A DNA stretch of 64,000 nt from Aaosphaeria pasadenensis (lineage: Eukaryota > Ascomycota > Dothideomycetes > Pleosporales). The DNA lies in contig JAKLMB010000012.1 in assembly GCA_022813625.1 (NCBI GenBank), positions 434,001 to 498,000 of the forward strand, given 5' to 3'. The notes under the pieces are model-generated. The model had not been told where the DNA came from. It saw only the letters and a program-made list of their open reading frames with translations, and made no database searches. Positions 32,819 to 43,050 of this stretch are shown here, piece by piece. Both the position numbers and the translations under genes were made by a program. Each line of letters begins with the position of its first letter. The first letter of the stretch is position 1.

Positions 32819-35713
32819 TTACATGACGATGCATTTGTCTCTATCCTCATGCCCATGCGGTCCTACCATACCTGCGCTCTGTCGTCGTCCTGGCCGAGTG
32901 GGTAGTTGTGGGTTGCCCATGTTCGGCCGGTTTGCTGGCCGTCGTCCACCTTGTGCATTACTCGCCTGGTATGCGCTTCCTTGGCCTTGCATAGGCGTGT
33001 TTGCGTTCGCCGGATGGCCCTGGGGAGGGTGATATGCGGGTCGCACTGCGGCTTCTTCATAAGTTGGTGGCGGTGCTGCCTCGCCAGTTGGGCGATGCTG
33101 CTGCATGTTGCTCCGGCGAGGAGGGATTGCCGGCGGCTGCTCATTTGTTCGCGAAGCTCGTCGACCCGAAGAACCAGAAGTCGCAGCACCCTGGCTTCCG
33201 CGCCGCCTTCTCTCCTCGAGAGATCGACGATGACGATCCTCCTCCTCTTCCTGCAATTGGAGAGCAAGTGCTAAGTCGTGGTCCTCTTGCTCTGTTCTGT
33301 TGGTTTCGGGGTCTGTGGAAGTAGGGGCCGCTTCGTTAGATGCAATCGGTGCTCCACCATGGTTGTTGCGGCGCTGGCTGCCGACTGTTGTCCAACCTTG
33401 ATTATCATCGATGTCAAGTAGGCTGTGAACAGGCTGCTGGTGTTGCTGTCTTTGAGGATTTGTGTTGTTACCCACCGCGCGGAAATCACCAGAATACAGC
33501 TCACTGCCTCGGCCATTGACATCAACCAGAGACTCCCAAACGATCTCATCATGGCTTGAGTAGCCTTGATCAGTGACCAGAGTCATGAGCTCATTGGTAT
33601 GTGGATTCTTATACAAAGTTGAGAAGTGATCGTTCCTGAAAAGAATTGCCACTTGGCCGGGTTTGAGAGCCTCTCGGATGGTTCGCAGGCCATGATCAGA
33701 TAACTGGCTCTGCCATCGATCAAGGAATTCCTTGATTGCGTGGATATCGGTGAAAAGCTGTTGCTCGTCGGGGCTCAAGCCGCCTTCGGAGAGCTTTGCA
33801 TCGAGTTCTTCCAGTTGAAACTGCACAATCATGGCACTGTCATACGTTTTGGCAACACGTTCAAATGCAATGTAAGCATCAGATCCCGGCTCGGGGAGCC
33901 ACCCATGGAACAGCGGGACATCGAATGTGCTGTACAGCTTCATGTCCCTAGTGTTCTCAAAACCCCCAGGACGGGTTGAGAGCCCGGGAATGAGATTGGA
34001 ACGACCATCTGTTGCCGTGGGATCTTGCACAAACATGGGATTGACGTTCAACCCCGTGTGTAGGCCCATCAAAAATGTGTACAAGGCATTCACGTCTGGC
34101 AACTCCCTTGCAGCTCCGCCGCGGCGACCAGACATCAGCTCCTCGAAGACGGCATCTAATAATAAACCTAGACTGACTTGTTCCCTAGTCCGCAGCGTCT
34201 CGATAAATTCAGTCTGAACACCAGCAGGCGTAGAAAGACTTAATGCATTGACTAATGCGAGCAAAGGACATGGCCCGTTGATGTTTTGAGTTAATATCGG
34301 CGAGGTGCGGACGCTGTGGGAAGAAGCGTCAAACCAACGAATATGTTTAATTTGATAATGCTCTCTTCTCTGCTCGTCAAGCACAGAGCTAGACGTAGTC
34401 TGCTCCGTATTTGTAGGCCGAGGCGGCATGGCTGGAGGTTGCTCTTCTTGCTCTTGAGGTGGAGGTCGAACAGGAAGAGCTGGCGCTGGTTCTTCATCGA
34501 ATGGCATGGTCGAACTTGGCGTAAAACTTGGGGGTTGTTGTGTTGGGAACCGTCCTTCCTCTTGGTGACGCCCTTGCTCTGCCCCAAAGGCTGCACTGGG
34601 AGCGGGAGCAGCCGTGGTATTATCTCGACGGGGTTCGATCTCGTTATTGCTCCAAGCTTCTGGTTCCTGCCATGTCTGTTTAGGCGGTTCCTGATAATAA
34701 TTGGCAGGCGGATCGTTCGTTCTTTCGTGTGTATCCAGAGATGAATTGTAAATGCCAGTATTGCCAGCTCCTGACATGCCCAAATCGGTCTTGGGATGGG
34801 CCGACAACGGTGTTGCAGCTTCTACAGCAATCAAAGGAGGCTGATCAAGCGACTGTTGACGCTGTGCTTGCGGCCGCGGGTCAGACTGCAATTGTTGAGT
34901 GGGTGGCTGTGGAGGTGCATAGTGAGGTTCCGCCGGTGGCGGTGGAGGGGTGTGCTGTGGCTCTTGGGGTAGTTCATGATGCGAAGATGTAGGATTAACA
35001 TCGTAGGGAGAGGATTTCATCATGGGATTTGTTGGTGTATCCGGGGTTTGAAATGTAGGAAGCTCAACGAGCTCTCCATATGTCTGAGCTTGGCTAGGCG
35101 CGTCACCCCAGATAGATTGGCTACTCTCATCACCAAAATTCGTTTGGCCTGTAGGCTGCATACGAAGATATGGGTTGTTGGTTTGGAAGGGTACAGAGCC
35201 TGTGGAGCTGTTGCTCACATGGCCCCATGAAGTTGACGTTGCGCCCGTGGGTTCTGGAGTAATTGACTGCGTGGATTTCGGTATGGGGACTCCAGCAGGA
35301 GGACCTGCTCTGAGAGCGTCTGGTAGGGCGCCCTTGTTTGCGGAAGGTGGAAGTGGTTTCCCTCCGCCAATCTTCAGTGGGTTTGGTATATCCTCAGGCT
35401 CATCGTCGGACTTGTCCCAGTCCGAAAGATCGCTGTAGTCAGAATCGTCATCGTTGTCCTTCTTTGACTGATCTTGTGGCTTTTGTTGTTGCAATTTCTG
35501 CTGCTGCTGTTCCTGCTGTACATCGTCGCGAGGTTTGAGTCGGAATGCTGGTGAGCTGTTCAAGTCCGGGGAGTACACCTGTTGTTGGTTTGCGGGCGGA
35601 GGAAAAGGCGGGGGGTGCTCGTCGGTTGGTGATACGGGGTATGGAGGGTTATTAGAAGCTTGCGATAGAGGCGCCGGCACGAGGCTGGATGGCGAGGTTG
35701 GTCTCATCACCAT
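32819..35713 (-). CDS. MINDY-family deubiquitinase with CaaX terminus
   Basis: Single exon, 964 residues from the first ATG of the frame (MVMRPTSPSS). Cysteine protease selective for K48-linked ubiquitin chains in the characterised family (yeast Miy1, human MINDY1/2). The first 440 residues are Pro/Gln-rich and disordered, with an acidic DDDSDYSDLSDWD stretch. The catalytic domain begins around HYQIKHIRWF; ILTQNINGPCPLLALVNA carries the Gln and the catalytic Cys482, and RNDHFSTLYKN the catalytic His696. After the domain, DHDLALALQLQEEEE resembles a ubiquitin-interacting helix (UIM/MIU). The protein ends in KCIVM, a textbook CaaX box that would be farnesylated because X is Met, suggesting membrane attachment (inference). 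It is longer than the yeast protein because of its disordered arms. Confidence 0.9.
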   Translation of the reverse strand: MVMRPTSPSSLVPAPLSQASNNPPYPVSPTDEHPPPFPPPANQQQVYSPDLNSSPAFRLKPRDDVQQEQQQQKLQQQKPQDQSKKDNDDDSDYSDLSDWDKSDDEPEDIPNPLKIGGGKPLPPSANKGALPDALRAGPPAGVPIPKSTQSITPEPTGATSTSWGHVSNSSTGSVPFQTNNPYLRMQPTGQTNFGDESSQSIWGDAPSQAQTYGELVELPTFQTPDTPTNPMMKSSPYDVNPTSSHHELPQEPQHTPPPPPAEPHYAPPQPPTQQLQSDPRPQAQRQQSLDQPPLIAVEAATPLSAHPKTDLGMSGAGNTGIYNSSLDTHERTNDPPANYYQEPPKQTWQEPEAWSNNEIEPRRDNTTAAPAPSAAFGAEQGRHQEEGRFPTQQPPSFTPSSTMPFDEEPAPALPVRPPPQEQEEQPPAMPPRPTNTEQTTSSSVLDEQRREHYQIKHIRWFDASSHSVRTSPILTQNINGPCPLLALVNALSLSTPAGVQTEFIETLRTREQVSLGLLLDAVFEELMSGRRGGAARELPDVNALYTFLMGLHTGLNVNPMFVQDPTATDGRSNLIPGLSTRPGGFENTRDMKLYSTFDVPLFHGWLPEPGSDAYIAFERVAKTYDSAMIVQFQLEELDAKLSEGGLSPDEQQLFTDIHAIKEFLDRWQSQLSDHGLRTIREALKPGQVAILFRNDHFSTLYKNPHTNELMTLVTDQGYSSHDEIVWESLVDVNGRGSELYSGDFRAVGNNTNPQRQQHQQPVHSLLDIDDNQGWTTVGSQRRNNHGGAPIASNEAAPTSTDPETNRTEQEDHDLALALQLQEEEEDRHRRSLEERRRRGSQGAATSGSSGRRASRTNEQPPAIPPRRSNMQQHRPTGEAAPPPTYEEAAVRPAYHPPQGHPANANTPMQGQGSAYQASNAQGGRRPANRPNMGNPQLPTRPGRRQSAGMVGPHGHEDRDKCIVM

Positions 35714-36396
35714 GATGGAGAGAGTGTGAATAAATGTGAAGCTACCGTCAGCGTCGAGAGTGTTGAGGTAGGTGGTAGGATTGGCGGGCCTCAAGCGGCA
35801 AGTTGTCTAGCACAAGGCTAAAGGTAAGCTCGAGGGAGCGCGCGAAAAGGAAGATTGGCGTTACAATTTATTGTCTTGGTGTTGGGAGCATGGGGAGGCG
35901 AGAGTGTTGTACCTGGTATACGCGGCCTCTGCGTAATCGTAATGGAGGATTATTGGTACGAGTAGTGAGTAGTAGTGGCAGTAGGAGTAAGTGAGTATGA
36001 CATACATCGCATAGCGGACAAGTACAGTATTAGTAGGTTGGTACTCGTAGGTGACCCAGCCCAGCGGACAGGATGCGGACGCCCGAGAACCGATGACGAA
36101 ACACCCACTGACGCTACCAACCGTGCTACCCATCACAACCAACCAATCATAGCATCTCTATGTCTCTGCACCGCCACAATGAACGCCACAGTTATGGAGA
36201 TTTACCGAAACTCCGCCCTCTCTGGTTACTTTCTCTAGAACTTTTTAGTTGATGCTCGTATCTACTTGTCGCAGGCAGCGTGTTGATCTTGCGCCCCGTA
36301 CACCATACTCAAGAGTGGGAAAGTTCTAGGTGTCTCAGGTGGCGATTCGCGTCGCAGCTTTCACCTCGCAATTAATTCCTTATTCAGGCCCCTACA
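35714..36396. other. Divergent promoter region MINDY / TRM6
   Basis: About 680 bp between divergent genes. Short frames only. A repetitive TAGTGAGTAGTAGTGG patch lies near 35960-35980. No defined element. Confidence 0.6.
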
Positions 36397-38269
36397 ATGC
36401 ATTCCTACGTACGGCCGAATACGCATGTCGCCTTGCGATTACCCTCCGGCATATTCAAGATTGTCGAGATCACACCTAATACGTACGTGATGATATGAGA
36501 CCAAGCGCAAGCATGCAGTCGCCTACACTACTCGATCGCAAATTTGCTAACAGCAGTGTAGGACCATCAACATCGGAAAGTTCGGTTCCTTCCCCGCGAA
36601 TCTTTTGCTAGGACGGCCGTACTACCTCACCTTCGAACTTCTGGACAAGGAAGATGGCAAATCGGCGACTGAATTGCGCGTTGTGCCCGCTGCCGAATTG
36701 CACGCCGAAGCCCTAGGAAGCGACCATCCCACAGCCGCCGAAACGCGCGATGAGCCCACCGATGGAGGAGTAGAATTCGACATCGTGGGGGAGGATGGAG
36801 AGGTTATAATGCGGAGCAATCGCATGACGGTGGACGATCCGACGCGACAGGCGTTATCAATGGATGAGATCGAGGAGCTGAAAAAGGCGGGCACCGGGTC
36901 GGGGAAGGACATCATTGCAAAGATCATGGCTTCGCATTCGGCCATTGACGAGAAGACGTCTTTCTCACTGGCGAAATACACTTTGCGTAAGTCGAGAAAG
37001 TACCTGAAGAGGTTCACCGTGTTTCCGCTGGATGTGGGCATGCTCACAGACTATGTCTCTGAGAAGGAGGCATATAGAATCATGGATCTAAGGGAAGAGT
37101 CGCTGGGACTGGTAAATAGCTGGGCAAACATACACTGCGCCGAGGCAAGCCGTGTTCTCACTGGAGAAGATGGCGTTGGACAAATAGGGGGCGGCCGCTG
37201 GTTGGTTGTTGACGACACTGGTGGCCTTGTGACTGCATCGTTAGCAGAAAAGATGGGCATACTGTATCCCAACGAGGAAGACGACGACTCGGATACCGGA
37301 GACGACGACGAAGCCCAAAATGGAGACCAAAAATCCGAAGGGAAATCAGACAAGGACGTCGAGATGACAGAAGCAACCCCAGAAGTTACAAGTGCACCAA
37401 ACGAAACCAACGATACCACAGAACCCCCAACACCCTCACCAAAACTAGACTCTACACCTCGCCCACGACGCCCGGCCCGCGCACATATCCCACAAATGTC
37501 CGCCCAGACCAACACTCTCACCGTCGTCCACAACAACAACCAACCCAACCTCGCCCACCTCAAGTACTTCTCCTTCGACGCCGGCAACCCCACCGTCCAA
37601 CACCCACTGTACAAGCACCTCAAATCCATCTCCTGGCTGCAACTCTTATACCCGGAGGAGGACCCATCCTACGAAGAGCCAGAGGTCGTACCAGACGAAA
37701 CGCTCGCCACCATGAAGAGCAGCAAGCGCGGGAACTACTACAAGAAACGGCGAAGGTGGGAGCGAACGAGTCGCGTAGCCGACGAGACTCGACGGGGAGG
37801 ATTCGACGGACTCGTGGTAGCGAGCGTTATGGAACCTCACACCATCCTCAAAGAACTAGTACCCCTGGTCAGAGGCGGAGGACGAGTGGTGGTGTACTCC
37901 CCGAACGTGGAACCGCTCGTCGAGCTTTGCGATTTGTACAGCAAGGAACGAAGAACGGTGTTCATGAACAGGCAGTTTGAAGAGCAGCAGAATGGGAACA
38001 AGACTCCGAGCGAGAATGCAGAGGATGAGGACGAGGATTTCCCTCTTAATCCTACTTTGCTTTTGTTGCCCACGCTGCAGACTTCGAGGGCTAGGCACTG
38101 GCAGGTGCTGCCTGGGAGGACGCATCCGATGATGACAAGCAAGGGCGGCGCGGAGGGGTTTATTTTCACGGGCACGAGAGTGATACCAGCCGAAGGCAAA
38201 GTGGAAGCAAGAGGAAACTCTCGAGGGAAGAAGAGGAAAACGGGACCAGATACAGCAGTAAAAACATAG
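36397..38269 (+). CDS. TRM6: tRNA (adenine58-N1)-methyltransferase non-catalytic subunit
   Basis: Gcd10/Trm6 subunit that binds tRNA for the Trm61 catalytic partner in making m1A58, important for initiator tRNA. Exons 36397-36482 and 36562-38269 give 597 residues. The start was placed in a small 5' exon because it supplies the conserved YVRPNTHVALRLPSG and the join gives PNTTINIGKFGSFPANLL, a family hallmark. The Gcd10p domain continues with LLGRPYYLTFEL, GKDIIAKIMASHSAIDEKT and KFSLAKYTLRKSRKYLKRF-like sequence. An acidic, low-complexity insertion (about 220-300) separates it from the second Rossmann-like half (GGFDGLVVASVMEP, LVPLVRGGGRVVVYSP), which lacks a SAM site as expected. A basic tail (GKKRKTG) ends the protein. 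Confidence 0.92.
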
Positions 38270-38461
38270 TAGTGTGCAGACAGAACAGAATAGCCGATAT
38301 GCGTCCCATAAATGCTATCAATTCCTCAACTGCCTTCTTCAAAAGGTGGCTTGAAATTTTGTGTACCGCCCCTTGCAATAACTATCATGATCTAATATTT
38401 ATCAACTCATCACGAATCAATTCCTCTTCGCTACCTCGCCTCGACCCGCGCCCCAATCAAT

Positions 38462-39275
38462 TTACAAAGCTTTGCCCATGAACTTCCTCTTCGTAAAGCT
38501 CAACCACCATTTGCTTGGCACGTTTGTTCCGTCCCCGTACACCCTGTTCAACAGCCTAGTGGCTAGCTCTTGTCGCATCTGCACGAGATATTGCCTCAGA
38601 GTTTCCGCATCCTGCCTGCTGGGGGGAGCTTCGAAAGCTTGGTTGAGCGGGAATCCTGCGTCTCCTGGAATGGCGAAGTTGGTGTCGAGTGCGATGTTCA
38701 TTACTGACTATATCGATCGTTAGCAAACAAATCCACACTCGTCTTTCTTCCGATTAAGCATAGAAACAGGTGCTCGGAGGCGCTTTCGAAGTTCCATGGG
38801 GGAAACGGCTAACCTTCTCGGCTTCTCTCCTGTTCATGGTCGGCTTGATCTTGCCCAACACCTCGCTGACGAACAAAATTCCATAAATGAGCACTCGGTC
38901 GGCGGGGCCCTTGATTTCGAAGTTGCGGAAGAATGTGTTGGCACGGAAAAGCGAGAGGACCTCGTCGAGGGGATCGTAGGACTCGTGTGAGGCATCAATG
39001 GTGAGCTCTGTGACATCGGCGGGGAGAGCGGGGAGCTGCTGGGCAGGGCCACGAGTCCGGGTTCGCAATGGGAGAAGGGCGAAGTTGCCTGTATGAAAGG
39101 TAAGCTGCGAGTTCTAGGCGATTGTAGAAAAGCGGAGGGCGTACCGATCAAGTGCTGGTTTGGTTCATCGAGGAAGACGGAGTGGTAGGCCTAGTATCTG
39201 GGTTAGCAAGCATGGCTGCGAAGGCAGAGAGCTCCGACAAGCTTCCAGCGCAGTATACTGGCGACTTACAGGCAT
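38462..39275 (-). CDS. ARC18: Arp2/3 complex 21-kDa subunit (p21/ARPC3)
   Basis: Subunit of the Arp2/3 actin-nucleating complex. Four exons on the minus strand: 39275-39270 (only ATG CCT), 39190-39145, 39088-38814 and 38707-38462, giving 190 residues against about 178 in animals. The joins restore MPAYHSVFLDEPNQHLIGNF, matching the family N-terminus, and later TFFRNFEIKGPADRVLIYG and NRREAEKSVMNIALD. The C-terminal half has FAIPGDAGFPLNQAFEAPPS and ends KWWLSFTKRKFMGKAL. For the last intron I used the ATATAG acceptor; the next AG would place a stop in frame. The 6-nt coding first exon is unusual. It is divergent from RFC3, 317 bp between starts. Confidence 0.93.
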
Positions 39276-39592
39276 CTTGAATGTGTGTCAGCCCGCTCAC
39301 TCTAAGGTATAGGTGTTGTGTAGGGAGTGTATGGAGTGTCGTCGTCGGAGGTGTCGGCGTAGCTTGACGAGGTGGGCCATAGGGCTGAAGTGGGAGGCAT
39401 CGAGGATGCTTATGTCATGGTCCTGTGTCCCCAAAAAGTAGCCCACTTAACGCGTCTCCCATGGCGGCGCGCGTCAACCTCACCTCCGCAAGCCACTAAA
39501 TCGCGACGTTCGAGGCCCACGACGCTCAGAATACTCCAGCGGCCAATTGATAACATCACGATCCTACGAACTTACGCGGAAAATCAGCCAAT
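39276..39592. promoter_or_regulatory. Divergent ARPC3 / RFC3 promoter
   Basis: 317 bp shared by two housekeeping genes. It contains a perfect MluI cell-cycle box at 39450-39455, about 140 bp upstream of the RFC3 start, and GC-rich sequence just downstream of it. Confidence 0.6.
39450..39455 (+). promoter_or_regulatory. MCB-like element (ACGCGT) upstream of RFC3
   Basis: Exact ACGCGT hexamer. In yeasts this is the binding core of the MBF factor, which drives G1/S expression of DNA replication genes; location ahead of a clamp-loader gene fits. A single hexamer can occur by chance, so function is inference. Confidence 0.4.
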
Positions 39593-40879
39593 ATGTCGGA
39601 TTTCGAAGACGAGATGGACATTGACAAGCCTGTCGCGGACAGTGCTATCCAATTCAGTGGTGAATCCTCCAAGGGAAAGAGGTCTGCTGCAAATTTACCC
39701 GTCGAAGCAGAAGACACATTGCCATGGTATGTTTGAAGCTCAAGTTTGCCTTGGTTGATAGGTTCTTACATGTCTGTAGGGTAGAAAAATATCGACCCAA
39801 GTCGCTTGATGATGTCGAAGGACATAAAGACATAATAACCACAGTCAACAAGTTCGTTGACTCAAATGTATGGACCTTGGTCATTGTAATCGATCAGCCA
39901 GACTAAGTTTATATAGCGCCTACCTCATCTTCTCCTATACGGGCCGCCGGGCACTGGAAAAACTTCGACCGTTCTCGCTCTCGCTCGCCGCATATATGGA
40001 GTCAAAAACATGCGTCAGATGGTTCTGGAACTCAATGCATCCGACGACAGAGGTATCGACGTTGTCCGAGAACAGATCAAGACCTTCAGTAGCACAAAGC
40101 AGATCTTCTCTGCTGTACCAAAGCCCGGCGAGGCTTCGTCTCTCGCTACGTTCAAGTTGATCATTCTCGACGAAGCCGACGCTATGACTGCCACTGCACA
40201 AATGGCTTTGCGAAGGATTATGGAGAAATATACCGCAAACACCCGTTTCTGCATCATCGCCAATTATACGCACAAACTTTCTCCCGCGTTGCTTTCGCGA
40301 TGCACTCGGTTCCGATTTTCTCCCCTCAAGGACGTTGATATCCGGAATCTGGTCGACAAGGTTATACAAGAGGAGAATATCAATATCACTTCTGATGCGG
40401 CAGAGTCACTTGTGACACTGAGCAAAGGTGATATGCGTCGTGCCTTGAACGTACTACAGGCCTGCCATGCATCAAGTACCCCATTGCAACCTCCAGGAAA
40501 GCCTGCCCCAGATCCAAGCACCATAGTAAGGGACCAGATTACACAAACGACCATTTACGACTGTATTGCCGCGCCACACCCAGCAGATATTCAATTGATT
40601 CTGAACACACTACTGAGCACGAGCGATGTCACACACTGTCTCCGAACGATCAACAACATCAAAAGCTTGAAGGGTCTGGCACTCGCTGATATTTTGACCG
40701 CATTGAGCGAGGAGCTCGTGAAAAACGACGTACCGAAGCAAACGATCATAACGTGGATGACGGGCCTGGCAGACATCGAATATCGACTTAGTGGTGGTGG
40801 TAGCGAAGCTATCCAAACAGGAGCTACAATCGGCGTAGTGAGAACCGGCGTGGAATTGATGACGAAAGAGGACAAATAG
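39593..40879 (+). CDS. RFC3: Replication factor C subunit 3 (clamp loader small subunit)
   Basis: AAA+ subunit of the RFC complex that loads PCNA at primer ends (yeast Rfc3, human RFC5). Exons 39593-39726, 39780-39867 and 39917-40879 give 394 residues. The joins restore LPWVEKYRPKSLDDVEGH (RFC box II region) and DSNRLPHLLLYGPPGTGKTS with Walker A at 83-90. Walker B is LIILDEADAM (DEAD at 159-162), sensor 1 is CIIANYTHK, and the SRC arginine-finger motif is at 201-203 (LLSRCTRFRF). GDMRRALNVLQ is sensor 2. An acidic N-terminal leader of about 35 residues (MSDFEDEMDIDK) precedes the box. The length is slightly above that of yeast Rfc3. Confidence 0.95.
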
Positions 40880-41011
40880 AATTCATGAGAGAATGAGCCC
40901 TAAATTTAGGCGCATTTGCGGATATCGTGATTGGCATCAAAAGGGAGTGACTTTGGCGTATATCAGTTCAAACTAAATGATACCATTTCTCACACTGTAA
41001 TATGTCTCCCA

Positions 41012-42114
41012 TCACTCGCTTGCTTTCTCGAACAAGTAATGACTAACGCCCCACACGTCTCCTCCATCATACTTGAACAGTTCAGCGCAAGCCAGATAGA
41101 AGATTTGCCACCTGTTCCACCACGTCACAACCTTATCCTCTCCATACGTCTCCACCAAGTGCGGCCAAATCTCATCTTTGCTCTTCACCATCTTGCTCAG
41201 CCAGTCCTCGCACGTCTTCGCGTAGTGCATTCCGTTCACCCACCACTGTCTCTTAACCTGCAGGTCGTTCTGGAAGAAAAGAAGAAGGTCGGCAGAGGGC
41301 ATCGTACCACCAGTGAAGAAGTGCTCCGTCATCCACCCGCTCTCGAAATCATACGGCGTGCTATGATGTGCGAAGATATGCACAAACAGCTTACCTCCAG
41401 GCTTTAACGCTCTCGACACTTTGGCCAGAAGTAGTTGGTAGTTCTTCATGTGCTCGAAGAGTTCGATGGATACGACGCGGTCGAATGTTGACGGAGTGAA
41501 TTCGTAGTCCACGACATCACCAGTGATTACGGTTAGGTTGGTGAGGTTCTTGCTACGGGCCACGCTGTCGATGTATTCCTTTTGCGTGCGGGAGTTGGAG
41601 AATGCTGTGATTTGGGAGTTGGGGAATAGCTCGGCGAAGAAGAGGGATGCTGAACCCCAGCCGCATCTGACAGCCTGTTAATAGCCATTCGAGCACGATT
41701 ATCACATGACATGGAATGATTATAATAGACTTACCCTAGATCCAGAATCTTCATTCCATCTTTCAACTCAGCTCGCTCCACATAAAGCTTCAACATCGCG
41801 ATCTCAGCCTGCGCCAGAGTCTCCCCGCCCTTCTCGTACAAACAAGCCGAATACTTCATCCTCGGCCCCAAGCACCCCTTCAGAACACCCGTCCCCACTT
41901 CGTAATGCTGCTCGTTTGCTGTCTTGGTTTCAATTGCGATTGGGCGAGTGCGCAACAGATCCACATATTTCATCTTGGATTCATAGCCGGATTCCAGGGA
42001 AGTAGTAGCAATTGATGCTAGCCTATCAGCGAGCTGTCGCCGTATGCCTACGCGGATGACTGCGTGGGGGAGATAGCCTCCGTCCAGCAGAGGGTTTATT
42101 ATGTTGTCGGACAT
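41012..42114 (-). CDS. Coclaurine N-methyltransferase-like / CFA-synthase superfamily methyltransferase
   Basis: SAM-dependent methyltransferase of the cyclopropane-fatty-acid-synthase fold. Two exons on the minus strand (42114-41735, 41666-41012) give 344 residues; the join restores motif I, ILDLGCGWGS (D125). ELFEHMKNYQLLLAKVSRAL, the later WMTEHFFTGGTMPSADLLLF and HYAKTCEDWLSKM match the pattern of plant (S)-coclaurine N-methyltransferases more closely than bacterial CFA synthases. An N-terminal helical region of about 90 residues is typical. The real substrate in fungi is not known to me; an amine or a lipid is possible. Convergent with RFC3, only 132 bp between stops. Confidence 0.85.
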
Positions 42115-43050
42115 TATGTAGTCTAGTGATCCAGTTAGTCGGTTGCGGTGCCATTGTGGAGATCTGTAGATTGAATCCTATGTACCTGATATGGTATTCA
42201 TGATTACTAGAGGTATTGAACTATTTGAATATACTGGTAAGGAGATTGAATAACAAGAGTCTACAAATAACTGTCCTTCACGAGCTTAAGGACATGCTGT
42301 TGAGAAGAGATGTGGTTTCATAGTAGTCTCAGGAAGGGTTTAGCGTAGCGAACGGTGACGTCAACGATTTATGGAATAGATCGGGTGCTCACGAATTGAG
42401 AGCATAAATGTCAAAGACTAGAAATGTGAAATCTGAAGCTTTACAGTAATAATTTGTGAAATAGAGGATTTGGTGAACTATTTGGCAGTTGGTATGGCCA
42501 ATCAGAAATGCGCTGCACGAAGTGATCTGCGGCCTAGGAGTTTCTTATTGGGTGAACCAAGGGTACAACACCGACTCACATCGATAGAAAGTCTAGAGTT
42601 GTTATTCTGCTAAACCAAAGGGTCTCGTCATGTCATCTCGATGCAACTTTTCATTTGAAGTTGGGAATGAGTAAGTTTGGTTACAGTTGCTCACAGATGA
42701 ATGACCCGTTCCTGACATCCTTCGTGGTAGCTAACTTATAGGTTTTAAGTTGTAACCGCGGAAAGGAAGGATATGGATATGTGTGACAGTTTAGGATATT
42801 GACTTGTATCATTTCGATTACTGATATTGAACATGTCTTGAAAGGAATTCGTATTGAACGAGAGCATTGTGCTCGTTGAACCTCTATAGCGCCCCATTGC
42901 TTGATTGGTCCGGTGCGGCTACTTCACCTCTGCCGGGCCTATCAAGCTTGCCTCGAACAATGGTCAGCCGGGACAAACATAAAGTTTGTAATAGGAAAAG
43001 GCATCCCCAATGAAGTTCGATGCAGCCACACAAGGGTAATTTGGCCCTGC
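42115..43050. other. Intergenic region
   Basis: About 0.94 kb, AT-rich, holding the presumed promoter of the methyltransferase gene and the 3' flank of the next gene. No supported frame. Confidence 0.6.
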
